Origin: Cellvibrionales bacterium UBA1969
Lineage (GTDB): Bacteria; Pseudomonadota; Gammaproteobacteria; Pseudomonadales; UBA7434
Length of the DNA: 44,942 nucleotides
Direction: 5' to 3'
NCBI GenBank assembly: GCA_002339085.1
Contig: DDDX01000034.1
Coordinates: 1-44,942, forward strand
Notes under the pieces: model-generated
The model's database searches: none
What the model saw: only the letters and a program-made list of their open reading frames with translations
Told to the model about the DNA's origin: nothing
Made by a program: the position numbers and the translations under genes
In this document: positions 15,508 to 24,314 of the stretch, piece after piece
How the letters are laid out: each line of letters starts with the position of its first letter
How positions within the stretch are numbered: the first letter of the stretch is position 1

Positions 15508-16287
15508 ATGTTGTTAGTTATTTCACCCGCTAAAACACTTGATTTTGACACACCGGCCAACACTGCTATAGCAAGTAAGCCAACGATGCTAAAAGATTCT
15601 GCCATGCTGATTGACCGTATGCGTGAGTTCGCGCCAGACGATTTGGTTAGCCTAATGGGAGTAAGTCAAAAAATAGCCGAGTTAAATGCTCAGCGATTTA
15701 TAAATTGGCAAATGCCTTTCACTAAAAAAAATGCCAAACAGGCGCTATTGGCATTTAAGGGCGATGTTTATACTGGCTTAAATGCTGAAACCTTTACGGA
15801 AGATGATTTTGATTTTGCTCAACAGCATTTAAGAATCTTAAGCGGGCTTTATGGTTTGCTCAGACCGCTGGATTTAATTCAGCCTTATCGTCTTGAGATG
15901 GGCACGAAGTTGACCAATGATAAAGGTAAAAATTTATATGAATTCTGGGATAAAAAGCCCACCCAAGCGCTGAACAAACAATTAACCAGCCTCGATTCTA
16001 GTACTGTTATCAATCTAGCTTCGAACGAATATTTTAACGCGATTGATAAATTAGGATTAAAAGCAAATATTATTACACCTGTTTTCAAAGATTATAAAAA
16101 TGGCAAATATAAAATAATAAGCTTTTATGCGAAAAAAGCTCGCGGACTAATGAGCTCCTATATTATAAAAAACAAGTTGCAAGAGCCGTCACAAATTAAA
16201 GAATTCAATGTCGATGGCTATTACTTTGAGCCGCAAGGATCGACGGAAAATGAATGGTTGTTTTTACGTGATGCAGATACAGCCTAG
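15508..16287 (+). CDS. yaaA: YaaA, peroxide stress protein
   Basis: A 259-residue YaaA/DUF328 family protein of full length. The start MLLVISPAKTLDFDTP, the SLMGVSQKIAELNAQRF segment, LRILSGLYGLLRPLD and the C-terminal EFNVDGYYF region are signature stretches. In E. coli YaaA is induced by OxyR and limits intracellular free iron and hydroxyl-radical damage to DNA. It is cytoplasmic. The gene is followed after 20 bases by a DUF938 methyltransferase gene and they probably share a transcript. Possible OxyR control here is inference; I did not find a clear copy of the oxyR-ahpC palindrome upstream. Confidence 0.95.
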   Translation: MLLVISPAKTLDFDTPANTAIASKPTMLKDSAMLIDRMREFAPDDLVSLMGVSQKIAELNAQRFINWQMPFTKKNAKQALLAFKGDVYTGLNAETFTEDDFDFAQQHLRILSGLYGLLRPLDLIQPYRLEMGTKLTNDKGKNLYEFWDKKPTQALNKQLTSLDSSTVINLASNEYFNAIDKLGLKANIITPVFKDYKNGKYKIISFYAKKARGLMSSYIIKNKLQEPSQIKEFNVDGYYFEPQGSTENEWLFLRDADTA

Positions 16288-16307
16288 CGGTTGTCAAGGA
16301 CGGTATT

Positions 16308-16916
16308 GTGAAGCGCTATTCGCCGGCCTGTGATAAAAATAAACAAGCGATTTTAAATGCGCTTAAGCCATTCCTAGAAGAACGAATTAACAATAAGCCA
16401 TGCCGCCTATTAGAGATAGGCAGTGGCACCGGCCAGCACGCGGTTTTTTTTGCTGAGCATTTGCCTCATGTAGAATGGCAGCCGAGTGATGTACATGGGC
16501 AGCTGGCTAGCATTGACGCTTGGCAAAAAGAAGCAAAACTGGCTAACTTACTGCCGCCGATAAGTTTAAATATTGATGCCAATAGCTGGTCGGTCAAAAC
16601 GATGCACCATATTTTCACTGCAAATATCGCACATATTATTTCAATCGAACAGTTGCAGCGCTTATTTAGAGGCGCTGCAAAATATTTGCCAAGCAGCGGA
16701 TATTTTTTTATTTATGGGCCGTTTAATTATGACGGACAGTTCACCAGCGATAGCAATGCTGCATTCGATCTTTGGCTAAAAAATCGAGATAGCCAGTCGG
16801 GTATTCGCGATATCGAAATATTAAGTTCCCTCGCAAATCAGAATTCGCAATTTAATTTAGTAGAAGACATTGCAATGCCAGCAAATAATCGCTTGTTGGT
16901 TTTTAAAAAAAACTGA
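16308..16916 (+). CDS. DUF938 SAM-dependent methyltransferase
   Basis: A 202-residue class I methyltransferase of the DUF938 family. KRYSPACDKNKQAIL opens the protein, LLEIGSGTGQHAVFFAEHLP (about 38-57) is the SAM-binding motif I, and WQPSDVHG follows as motif II. INIAHIISIEQLQRLF-like residues near 110-125 and FFIYGPFNYDG complete the Rossmann core. The substrate is unknown; the family is widespread in proteobacteria. It starts with GTG at 16308 behind AAGGA at 7 bases, which decides the start. It lies directly behind yaaA. Confidence 0.88.
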   Translation: MKRYSPACDKNKQAILNALKPFLEERINNKPCRLLEIGSGTGQHAVFFAEHLPHVEWQPSDVHGQLASIDAWQKEAKLANLLPPISLNIDANSWSVKTMHHIFTANIAHIISIEQLQRLFRGAAKYLPSSGYFFIYGPFNYDGQFTSDSNAAFDLWLKNRDSQSGIRDIEILSSLANQNSQFNLVEDIAMPANNRLLVFKKN

Positions 16917-16988
16917 TATGATTAAACTCCCTACAGAATTTTTAATGCTGAATTTTATAATCGGCGAGTCTTGGTGGATGGCAGTGAA

Positions 16989-17558
16989 ATGCAAGATAAA
17001 GACAACTTTTTAAATAACCAGCTGTTAATTGCCACACCTGCTTTGGATCAAGGCATGTTTAAAGCCAGCGTGACTTATATTTGTCAACATGATGAAGGTG
17101 GCGCTATGGGCGTTATCATTAATCGACCGTCCGATTTGAAAATAGATGAACTGTTGACAGACAGTTACAGCGATGAGTCATTGTTAGCAACACAGCCGGT
17201 AATGGTTGGTGGTCCTATTGATTTAGAGCGAGGTTTTATTTTACATCAAAATCTAGCTGACGATCAGCGTTGGCGGTCGACGTTACAAGTAAGCGAGCAT
17301 ATTGCGCTGACCTCCTCAAAAGACATATTGACCGCTTTAGACTCTGGCTCGGGGCCTCGTCAATTTATGTTTGTTTTAGGCTACGCTGGTTGGGCACCAG
17401 GACAATTAGAGCAGGAGTTACAAGAAAATACTTGGTTGATATCACCTGCTAATACAGACATTATTTTTTCAACCCCCTTTCACTTGCGCGCAAACGCAGC
17501 CGCTAATTTAATTGGCGTTGATTTTTCTGCACTCGCCACAACTGTGGGCCATGCTTAA
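16989..17558 (+). CDS. YqgE/AlgH family protein
   Basis: A 189-residue member of the UPF0301 (YqgE/AlgH) family. NQLLIATPALD, VTYICQHDEGGAMGVIINRP and the later RFMFVLGYAGWAPGQLEQE-like stretch (around 120-140) are the hallmarks. AlgH was linked to alginate regulation in Pseudomonas, but molecular function is not established. The open frame reaches back to a TTG at 16971; I chose the ATG at 16989 because the family N-terminus begins there and GGTGG lies upstream. Its stop overlaps the ruvX start (TAATG), a conserved gene pair. Confidence 0.92.
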   Translation: MQDKDNFLNNQLLIATPALDQGMFKASVTYICQHDEGGAMGVIINRPSDLKIDELLTDSYSDESLLATQPVMVGGPIDLERGFILHQNLADDQRWRSTLQVSEHIALTSSKDILTALDSGSGPRQFMFVLGYAGWAPGQLEQELQENTWLISPANTDIIFSTPFHLRANAAANLIGVDFSALATTVGHA

Positions 17559-18001
17559 TGCCCGATGTTGACGAGGTAAGTTCAGCGGGTAGCAATCATA
17601 GAGTTTGTGCATTTGATTTCGGTTTAAAACATATTGGCGTCGCCGTCGGTCAAAGCTTGCTGCGCACCGCTGAGCCCATTGCAGTGATTAAGGCGAAACA
17701 GGGTAGCCCCAGTTGGAATGAAATTGGACAATTACTGGAGCAGTGGCGGCCTGATTTTTTGTTGGTCGGCCTGCCCCTGAATATGGACGGCTCAGAAAGC
17801 GAGATGTCAACGCGAGCAAGAAAATTTGCTAAGCGATTGCATGGCCGCTATGGCTTAAAGGTCGAGTTTTGCGATGAGCGATTATCAAGCTTTGAGGCAA
17901 AATCAATTAGGCATGAGCGACAGGATGATAGAAGGCAGGCACTAACGGTTGACGCAGAGGCCGCCCAGCTAATCTTAGAAAGTTGGTTTAATCGCGAATA
18001 G
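17558..18001 (+). CDS. ruvX: RuvX/YqgF, putative Holliday junction resolvase
   Basis: A 147-residue RNase H-like nuclease. AFDFGLKHIGVAVG (about 18-31) carries the first catalytic Asp, LLVGLPLNMDGSES is the second core strand, and FCDERLSSFEA holds the central acidic residue; the C-terminal DAEAAQLILESWF contains the final Asp. RuvX also takes part in 16S rRNA 5'-end maturation in E. coli. The ATG overlaps the yqgE stop by one base, so the two are translationally coupled. The first ten residues are variable. Confidence 0.93.
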   Translation: MPDVDEVSSAGSNHRVCAFDFGLKHIGVAVGQSLLRTAEPIAVIKAKQGSPSWNEIGQLLEQWRPDFLLVGLPLNMDGSESEMSTRARKFAKRLHGRYGLKVEFCDERLSSFEAKSIRHERQDDRRQALTVDAEAAQLILESWFNRE

Positions 18002-18026
18002 TATAAGGTCTTAAAACGGTACTTAG

Positions 18027-18325
18027 CTAATTGAAATCATCGGCTTGTCTGACCTTCTCGCGGGCATGATGGACACTAATAATATGATCAATAATTAATG
18101 CTTTTAAGCATTGATCCATTGTCTGCATGCCTTGCTTGCTACCAGTTTGAATTGCCGAGAACATCTGAGCTACTTTATCTTCTCGGATTAAATTTCTGAT
18201 CGCTGGGGTCGCCAGCATAATTTCATGAGTGGCAACCCTGCCGCCATTGGCACCAAGCTAGATGATAAGTGTAAATCTGACGCATTTAATGTGAGTGAAT
18301 CATTCAGTAATTCAAAAATTGACAT
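18027..18325 (-). pseudogene. pilT: pilT remnant: head and tail fused by an internal deletion
   Basis: On the minus strand, ATG 18325 begins 27 residues (MSIFELLNDS... ASDLHLSSSLVPM) that match the start of the type IV pilus retraction ATPase PilT. At about 18245 the reading frame changes and 72 residues follow that match the PilT end: GGRVATHEIMLATPAIR, LIREDKVAQMFSAIQTG, KQGMQTMDQCL and AREKVRQADDF. PilT is about 345 residues, so roughly 245 residues are missing, including Walker A, Asp and His boxes and Walker B. In frame from the head, translation stops after 45 codons. The position next to yggS-proC-yggT is where pilT sits in Pseudomonas. Confidence 0.9.
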
Positions 18326-18455
18326 AAATTAGTCCCATCCTCACCTTTTATGACTATTGAGCCCACGCTATTCACGGTAAAATAAAGTAAAAAGTTGTAT
18401 GGAATACCTATAGCTTCAACCGCTGGCTAGGCTCAATCGTTGGATTTACCCAAAA

Positions 18456-19166
18456 ATGATACCGATCGAACACAATATTGCTGTGACGCTTGCACGAATC
18501 AATCGCGCGGCGGATAGTTATGACCGAAAAAGATCGACTATTTCACTGTTAGCGGTTAGTAAAAAACAAACGGTGGAGGCGATACAGGCCGCTGTGGCGG
18601 CGGGTTTAATTGATTTTGGCGAAAATTACCTACAAGAAGCTGAGCAGAAAATTCAACAACTGCACGCGCTCAATTTAAGCTGGCACTATATTGGCGGCAT
18701 TCAGTCCAATAAAACCCAAACGATTGCACGATTGTTTAGTTGGGTGCACAGTGTTGATCGGATTAAGCTGGCCAGGCGACTAAGCGATCAACGACCGGCG
18801 GACATGCCACCGTTGAACATCTGCTTGCAAGTCAATATTGATAATGAAGAGGCTAAATCTGGTTTTGATGTCGACCATATTGCTGCCGCAGTTACTGAAA
18901 TTAATAGCTTGCCTCGATTACAATTGAGAGGCTTAATGGCTATACCGGCGCAGTCAGATAATGTAGCTAAGCAGCGGGATAGCTTTTCTCGTATGCGTAC
19001 ATTGTACGACTCAGTAAAAGACGCTATAGACTCAAAGAATGATAAGGCATCATTCGATACCTTATCGATGGGTATGTCAGCCGACTTAGAGCCGGCCATT
19101 GCCGAAGGTGCAACCATTGTTAGAGTTGGCACCGATATTTTTGGTCCTAGAGACAGGTCAGTATAA
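18456..19166 (+). CDS. yggS: YggS/PLPBP, pyridoxal phosphate homeostasis protein
   Basis: A 236-residue single-domain PLP-binding TIM-barrel protein. The PLP Lys is in LLAVSKKQ (residue about 36), and FGENYLQEA, WHYIGGIQSNKT, VHSVDR, GLMAIP and LSMGMSADLEPAIAEGATIVRVG are the conserved family motifs. It buffers free pyridoxal phosphate and affects amino-acid and keto-acid balance. It has no known enzymatic turnover. ATG 18456 lacks a clear ribosome binding site. The gene starts the yggS-proC-yggT block and faces away from the pilT remnant. Confidence 0.96.
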   Translation: MIPIEHNIAVTLARINRAADSYDRKRSTISLLAVSKKQTVEAIQAAVAAGLIDFGENYLQEAEQKIQQLHALNLSWHYIGGIQSNKTQTIARLFSWVHSVDRIKLARRLSDQRPADMPPLNICLQVNIDNEEAKSGFDVDHIAAAVTEINSLPRLQLRGLMAIPAQSDNVAKQRDSFSRMRTLYDSVKDAIDSKNDKASFDTLSMGMSADLEPAIAEGATIVRVGTDIFGPRDRSV

Positions 19167-19219
19167 AAATTAAAGATCACTGTGAAATAACCATTTTAAA
19201 TCAGCAAACAGAGGCTAGA

Positions 19220-20050
19220 ATGAGCGACAAAGAATACCAAAAACTTGCTTTTATTGGCGCAGGTAATATGGCGAGAAGTTTAATCGGTGGCTTGTTAAAT
19301 CGTGGTTATCCTGCTCAGAAGCTGGCCTGCAGTGACCCTAGCGAAGCCTGCTTAACAGCGGCTCAAAAACTTGGCCCGATTACGACGACGCACTCAAATC
19401 TCGATATTATTGCTGATGCTGATTTAGTTATTTTGGCAGTAAAGCCACAAGTTTTAAAAGATGTATTACAACCTTTAAGCAGCTTATTAAAGCAGGGCCG
19501 ACCGTTGTTAGTCTCAATTGCGGCGGGAATTAACTCGGCTAGCTTGCAGCAATGGGCAGGTGATGAAGTTCCTATCGTACGGTGTATGCCAAATACACCT
19601 GCGTTGTTACAAGAAGGCGCAAGTGCGCTTTATGCTACCGATCAAGTGTCCGATGCACAGCGAAGTTTAGCAGAAACTGTGCTGTCTGCTGTTGGGATTG
19701 TTGCATGGGTTGAGGCAGAACCTACCTTAGATGTAGTAACGGCTTTATCGGGCAGTGGTCCAGCCTATTTCTTTTTATTTATGGAGGCCATGCAAGCGGT
19801 TGGTGAACAGCTAGGATTAGACGCTGAAACAGCGCAACGTCTAACGCAGCAAACGGCATTAGGTGCGGCTCGAATGGCGGTTGAGTCTGACGATGATGTG
19901 GCCGAGTTACGGCGTAAAGTCACTTCACCTAACGGCACGACCGAGGCGGCAATTCAATCGTTTGAGAACAGTCAGTTAAGAGAAACCGTTGAGCTGGCAT
20001 TAACCGCTGCATTTTTACGCTCGCAAGATCTTGCAAAAGAGCTTGCCTAG
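19220..20050 (+). CDS. proC: ProC, pyrroline-5-carboxylate reductase
   Basis: A 276-residue enzyme for the last step of proline synthesis, reducing pyrroline-5-carboxylate with NAD(P)H in the cytoplasm. The N-terminal Rossmann motif is FIGAGNMARSLIGGL; AVKPQVLKDVL and VRCMPNTPALLQEGASAL are mid-domain signatures; ALSGSGPAYFFLFMEAM and RRKVTSPNGTTEAAIQ lie in the C-terminal dimer domain. GAGG precedes ATG 19220 at six bases. It is 53 bases behind yggS and 52 before yggT, consistent with one operon. Confidence 0.97.
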   Translation: MSDKEYQKLAFIGAGNMARSLIGGLLNRGYPAQKLACSDPSEACLTAAQKLGPITTTHSNLDIIADADLVILAVKPQVLKDVLQPLSSLLKQGRPLLVSIAAGINSASLQQWAGDEVPIVRCMPNTPALLQEGASALYATDQVSDAQRSLAETVLSAVGIVAWVEAEPTLDVVTALSGSGPAYFFLFMEAMQAVGEQLGLDAETAQRLTQQTALGAARMAVESDDDVAELRRKVTSPNGTTEAAIQSFENSQLRETVELALTAAFLRSQDLAKELA

Positions 20051-20102
20051 CAGCATTTATTCTTTATTTTTTTAAAAGTTCTAACTTTAAAGAGAGCAGG
20101 TA

Positions 20103-20660
20103 ATGATTAAGGAAATAATGGAATTCTTAGTTTCAACCGCCTTTGAATTTTTTACCATTTTGATTTTATTAAGAGTAATGATGCAGTTAGCAAGGGTCGA
20201 TTTTTATAATCCGATTTCACAATTCATTATTACTGTGACGAATCCTCCACTTAAGCCATTGCGCCGCTTGATTCCCGGCTTGTGGGGTATTGATTTTCCT
20301 GCTTTGCTACTTGCCATAGTCATTCAAACTTTAGATCAAGTTTTGTTGGTGGTGTTCAAGGGAGCGCTGGCTTTTAATTTCATGCTGTATGTTACTTATG
20401 GTTTTTTTGGGGTGCTAGATATAGCTTTGCAATTAATGAAGTTGGCTGTATTAGCTCAAATAGTGATTAGCTGGGTGGCTCCCAATTCCTACCATCCAAT
20501 AGTGATTTTAATTCGCCAGCTTGGCGATCCCATTATGGCGCCATTAAGACGCTTGATTCCACCTGTTGGTGGCTTAGACTTCTCGCCTATGATTGCAATT
20601 CTATTCATTCATATCCTTCAAAAGATTATTTTGCCTAATATGCAGTATAGCCTCGTTTAG
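20103..20660 (+). CDS. YggT family integral membrane protein
   Basis: A 185-residue inner-membrane protein with two tandem YggT units. Each has a hydrophobic helix followed by a NPxxxP..RRLIP element: NPPLKPLRRLIPGLWGIDF at about 46-64 and DPIMAPLRRLIPPVGGLDFS at about 142-161. The family has been linked to osmotic or cation stress and to cell-envelope protein insertion, but its activity is unproven. It is the third gene of the yggS-proC-yggT block. A CAGG motif lies just before ATG 20103. Confidence 0.92.
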   Translation: MIKEIMEFLVSTAFEFFTILILLRVMMQLARVDFYNPISQFIITVTNPPLKPLRRLIPGLWGIDFPALLLAIVIQTLDQVLLVVFKGALAFNFMLYVTYGFFGVLDIALQLMKLAVLAQIVISWVAPNSYHPIVILIRQLGDPIMAPLRRLIPPVGGLDFSPMIAILFIHILQKIILPNMQYSLV

Positions 20661-20776
20661 TTATCACTATTGACGTTAGATTGCAAAAATATTAGCTATA
20701 GCGGTAGTCTTTTACGTTAGGCTTATCGTTAACGCTGAGGTTTCCGTACGGCGATAAAAAAACTAGGACATACACT

Positions 20777-21994
20777 ATGTATTATGGATGGCTGATCGTT
20801 GCAGGGGCGTTTATAGCTCAGTTTTTTGTTACTGGGTTTTATACTTATGGGTTTCCTGTCTTAGCAAAAGTGGTAAAAAAAGAATTTAATGTATCTGCTG
20901 CCGATGTAATGGAGGCTACCCTTTATACCGTTTTACTTGGGTTGATTGTCGCTCCAATTGTTGGCTATCTTGCAGATAAATGGTCCGCCCGTAAATTAGT
21001 TTGTATAGGATCTATTTGTTTAGGTGCCGGCCTGATTTTTTTATCTGAAGCAAAGAATATCTTTGAGTTTGTAGTCATATTTGCAATATTTCTTTGTCTA
21101 GCTAATAACTTACTTGGGCCTGCAACTAGCTCGACTCTTGTTTCAAGATGGTTTTCCACTAGTCGAGGCAAAGCTTTAGGGGTAGCAGCTATAGGCACAT
21201 CAATTGGCGGGATTTTAATACCCCTTTATATTGCATGGGGGATAGGTCCTTCTGACGACTGGAGAAAAATGCTTTTCGATCTTGGCGTATTCATTCTCGT
21301 TTTTTTACCTATATTCCTTTATTTTGTTTTAAGAGATTATCCATCGGACCTTGGTTTAGTCGGCGAGCCACAAGCTGCAGAGAGCTTAGAAATTAATGAA
21401 AACCAAATAAATGATCCTGATTTGACCATAAAAGATATTTTATGCTCTAAGCCCTTTTGGCTGTTAGGTGTAACTTTAGGACTACTTTTTTCTAGTCAGT
21501 CGGCTGTTCTTGCAAATATTGGCATTCACTTTGACAATATTAACATGGGCGATCAAGCTAAAAATTTCATAATGACGCTAGCGGTGATGGGATTTCTGGG
21601 CAAGCTAGCCTTTGGCTATGCGGCGGATCGTATTAATCTTAAAGTTGGACTATCTATAGCGATAGTGCTAGCAATGTGTGGAGTTTTAATCCTCGCAAGC
21701 CAATCACCATCTATTCCTATAAAAAGTGCGGCTATTTTTCTTGGTTTGGCCACCGGAGGCATGTTGCCAGTATGGGGGGCAATGATCGCAGCTATATTTG
21801 GCGTGAAAAGTTACGGCCGAGTGATGGGCGCCATGTCACCATTAATCGCTCTTCTGGTTATGCCGGGACCAATTTTATGTGGGTGGTTATTTGACATATA
21901 CGGTAATTACTCGAATAGCTTTTACTTATTTACTAGTGTTTTAGGCGCCTCCCTTTTGATTCTTTTTTTACTAAAAGTTGAGAGGATAAGCTGA
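20777..21994 (+). CDS. MFS transporter, MCT/OFA-like
   Basis: A 405-residue, 12-helix major facilitator of the inner membrane. The start MYYGWLIVAGAFIAQFF is typical of monocarboxylate (MCT) and oxalate/formate (OFA) type carriers; GYLADKWSARKLV is the motif between helices 2 and 3, and GYAADRINLKVGL the repeat in the second half. VSRWFSTSRGKALG is also a family feature. A 30-residue cytoplasmic loop (about 190-225) links the halves. A monocarboxylate is a likely substrate but this is inference. AGGA precedes the start at 8 bases. Neighbours (VOC protein, ketosteroid-dehydrogenase-like flavoprotein) suggest a link to catabolism. Confidence 0.9.
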   Translation: MYYGWLIVAGAFIAQFFVTGFYTYGFPVLAKVVKKEFNVSAADVMEATLYTVLLGLIVAPIVGYLADKWSARKLVCIGSICLGAGLIFLSEAKNIFEFVVIFAIFLCLANNLLGPATSSTLVSRWFSTSRGKALGVAAIGTSIGGILIPLYIAWGIGPSDDWRKMLFDLGVFILVFLPIFLYFVLRDYPSDLGLVGEPQAAESLEINENQINDPDLTIKDILCSKPFWLLGVTLGLLFSSQSAVLANIGIHFDNINMGDQAKNFIMTLAVMGFLGKLAFGYAADRINLKVGLSIAIVLAMCGVLILASQSPSIPIKSAAIFLGLATGGMLPVWGAMIAAIFGVKSYGRVMGAMSPLIALLVMPGPILCGWLFDIYGNYSNSFYLFTSVLGASLLILFLLKVERIS

Positions 21995-22000
21995 GATTTT

Positions 22001-22486
22001 TCAACTTGCATTAGAAATTGTTTGGAATGCCATTATTACATCCTCAGGTGCTTGTACTAGCTCAACTAAGACCCCTTCAGAGCCAATAGGAAAATCTTCG
22101 CTGCCTTTCGGATGGATAAAGCACACATCGTAACCTGCTGCGCCAGCGCGTATACCGCCAGGAGTAAATCTAACTCCCTGCTCTGTGAGCCAAGTCACGG
22201 CTGCTGTTAAGTCATCGACCCATAAGCCCACATGATTTAAGGCGGGCTCATGAACCTTAGGCTTATTATCGGGATTGAGTGGCTGCATTAAATCAACTTC
22301 GACTTTAAACGGACCATGACCTGCTTGACAAATGTCTTCATCAACATTTTCTTTTTCGCTAATATAAGTGCTTTGATAGCTGAGGCCTAAAATATCGACC
22401 CAAAAATGGCGAAGCTTATTTTTATTTAAGCCACCAACGGCTATTTGTTGGATCCCAAGAACTGAAAAAGGCCTGTTGATTGACAC
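22001..22486 (-). CDS. VOC/glyoxalase-fold protein, methylmalonyl-CoA epimerase-like
   Basis: A 161-residue protein of the vicinal oxygen chelate superfamily, with two beta-alpha-beta-beta-beta units (IQQIAVGGLNKNKLRHFWVDILGL, and LNHVGLWVDDLTAAVTWLTEQGV). Candidate metal ligands are His in LNHVGL and Glu in GVLVELVQ. The shape is closest to methylmalonyl-CoA epimerase and related isomerases or lyases, but the reaction is not fixed by sequence. The frame extends to ATG 22507, yet AGGAG lies 7 bases before a GTG at 22486, so GTG is preferred. It ends 7 bases from the MFS gene stop, convergent. Confidence 0.82.
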   Translation of the reverse strand: MSINRPFSVLGIQQIAVGGLNKNKLRHFWVDILGLSYQSTYISEKENVDEDICQAGHGPFKVEVDLMQPLNPDNKPKVHEPALNHVGLWVDDLTAAVTWLTEQGVRFTPGGIRAGAAGYDVCFIHPKGSEDFPIGSEGVLVELVQAPEDVIMAFQTISNAS

Positions 22487-22673
22487 GGTAGAGCTCCTGT
22501 AAAACATTTGAGTGAGCAGATTGCCATGACCGAGCTATTCTCGCAATTACTTTACGTTCAGCTGCGGAATATTGTTGGAAAAATAAATAAAGATTTAGTT
22601 AATACAATGGCTACGAAGACCCACGTAATCGTAAAATACAGCTAATGTAAACTTTAAAGAGAAAATTGAAGAT

Positions 22674-24314
22674 ATGACCGATGAAATGATGATAGGAACG
22701 GGTATTGCCAAGAGCAAGGTAGTCGAGCCGCTAGAGCAGAACTGGCATGCTGAGTTTGATGTGTTGGTGATTGGCTTGGGCGCTGCGGGGGCGAGTGCAG
22801 CTATTGAGGCGGCCTCACAAGGCGCTAAAGTTGCCATTATCGATCGCTTTAATGGCGGCGGCTCTACTGCGTTGAGTGGCAGCGTGTATTACGCGGGTGG
22901 CGGCACTGCGCTGCAGCAAAAACTGAACGTTAAAGACGACGCAGATAACATGTACCGTTATTTAAAGCATGAAGTAGACGCTGTTGTCAGTGATCAAACT
23001 TTACAGCGATTCTGCCAGCAAAGCGTTGATAACTTTGACTGGATACAACAGCAAGGCGTTCGTTACAGCGGTGATGTGTTTACTATAAAAACCACCCATC
23101 CACGACCCGAGTACAGCCTTTATTATTCAGGCAATGAATTACTGTCCAGTACGATAGAACAAACTCAAACTTACTCGGCGCCAAGAGGTCACGTTGCGGA
23201 TGGAAATGCTAAGGCAACTGGTTTAGGCGCAGGATTTTTCAAAAATTTAGGTCGCTCAGCACGACGATTAGCGGCAAAATTTTATCAACAAAGTCGTGTC
23301 AGTCGCTTATTGCTTAATGACCAAGGCCGTGTTATCGGAGTTGAGATCAAACAACTTTACTCGTGGACCTTAAGCGGTTTATTGCATCGTTTGGCGAACA
23401 AATTAGCGAACAGTACGCATATGGCCAGCCCGAAATTATCATCAAAGTGTCGAGGGTGGATCAATCGGCTTGAACAAAGAGCGGTTAGTCGCTCTATCAG
23501 AGCGAACAAGGGTGTCATTTTATCCAGTGGCGGCTTTATATTTAATCGCAATATGGTGCGAGAACATTTGCCAGAATTTTTACCTGCCAGAATGCTAGGC
23601 CAGGCTGGCGACAATGGCGCAGGTATAGCGCTGGGCGTCAGTGCGGGTGGCGCAATGAAAGAAATGCACAGTGCTTCAGCTTGGCGCTTTATAAATCCAC
23701 CAAAAACTTGGCCGCGAGGTATGGTTGTCAATTTATCAGGCCAGCGTTACTGTGATGAAGCTTCCTATGGTGCAGTGATTGGGACACGTATGTATCGCAA
23801 CAACTTAGCCCAAGGCATGCTAATTATAGACAGCGAACTTTACAACAACAGTACTGAGTTTTTATCAAGAGATGCTCGATCGTTAATTTCTATGGTTGTT
23901 AAACAACAGCTTAAGACGGCTTACCGAGCCGACACAATTGAGGAACTCGCCGAATTAACAGGCATTGATAGCGGTAATTTACTGGCAACGCTTGAACAAT
24001 ATAATGCCTGTGCTCGAGGCGAACAACAGGATCACTTCAAAAAATCACTTGCCGATATGTCAGTTATTGCCAAGCCACCGTTTTATGCTATTGACTTAGC
24101 TGCAGGTGGATCGCCAGCGTTATCGTTGGGCGGCTTAGTGGTTGATGAGAGCAGTGGCCAAGTAAAAACCTCAGAAGGCAATGGTATTGAAGGCCTATAT
24201 GCAGCAGGAAGAACAGCTGTGGGTATAGCTTCAAATAATTATGTCAGCGGCCTATCGATTGCTGATGGTGTTTTTTCTGGTCGTCGTGCAGGTGCATCAG
24301 CAGCTAAGCTTTAA
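22674..24314 (+). CDS. FAD-dependent dehydrogenase, 3-ketosteroid delta-1-dehydrogenase/fumarate-reductase-like
   Basis: A 546-residue flavoprotein. The FAD dinucleotide motif VLVIGLGAAGASAA lies at about 31-44. A GSTALSGSVYYAGGGT segment follows, ILSSGGF and GDNGAGIALGVSAGG mark the mid region, and AAGRTAVGIASNNYVSGLSI the C-terminal FAD-binding end. This architecture is shared by 3-ketosteroid dehydrogenases, urocanate reductases and fumarate-reductase flavoproteins; the substrate is not determined here. The YYSGNEL stretch near 157 would shape the substrate pocket. No Tat signal or membrane segment. Divergent from the VOC gene. The last 11 bases overlap the convergent acyltransferase gene. 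Confidence 0.85.
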   Translation: MTDEMMIGTGIAKSKVVEPLEQNWHAEFDVLVIGLGAAGASAAIEAASQGAKVAIIDRFNGGGSTALSGSVYYAGGGTALQQKLNVKDDADNMYRYLKHEVDAVVSDQTLQRFCQQSVDNFDWIQQQGVRYSGDVFTIKTTHPRPEYSLYYSGNELLSSTIEQTQTYSAPRGHVADGNAKATGLGAGFFKNLGRSARRLAAKFYQQSRVSRLLLNDQGRVIGVEIKQLYSWTLSGLLHRLANKLANSTHMASPKLSSKCRGWINRLEQRAVSRSIRANKGVILSSGGFIFNRNMVREHLPEFLPARMLGQAGDNGAGIALGVSAGGAMKEMHSASAWRFINPPKTWPRGMVVNLSGQRYCDEASYGAVIGTRMYRNNLAQGMLIIDSELYNNSTEFLSRDARSLISMVVKQQLKTAYRADTIEELAELTGIDSGNLLATLEQYNACARGEQQDHFKKSLADMSVIAKPPFYAIDLAAGGSPALSLGGLVVDESSGQVKTSEGNGIEGLYAAGRTAVGIASNNYVSGLSIADGVFSGRRAGASAAKL

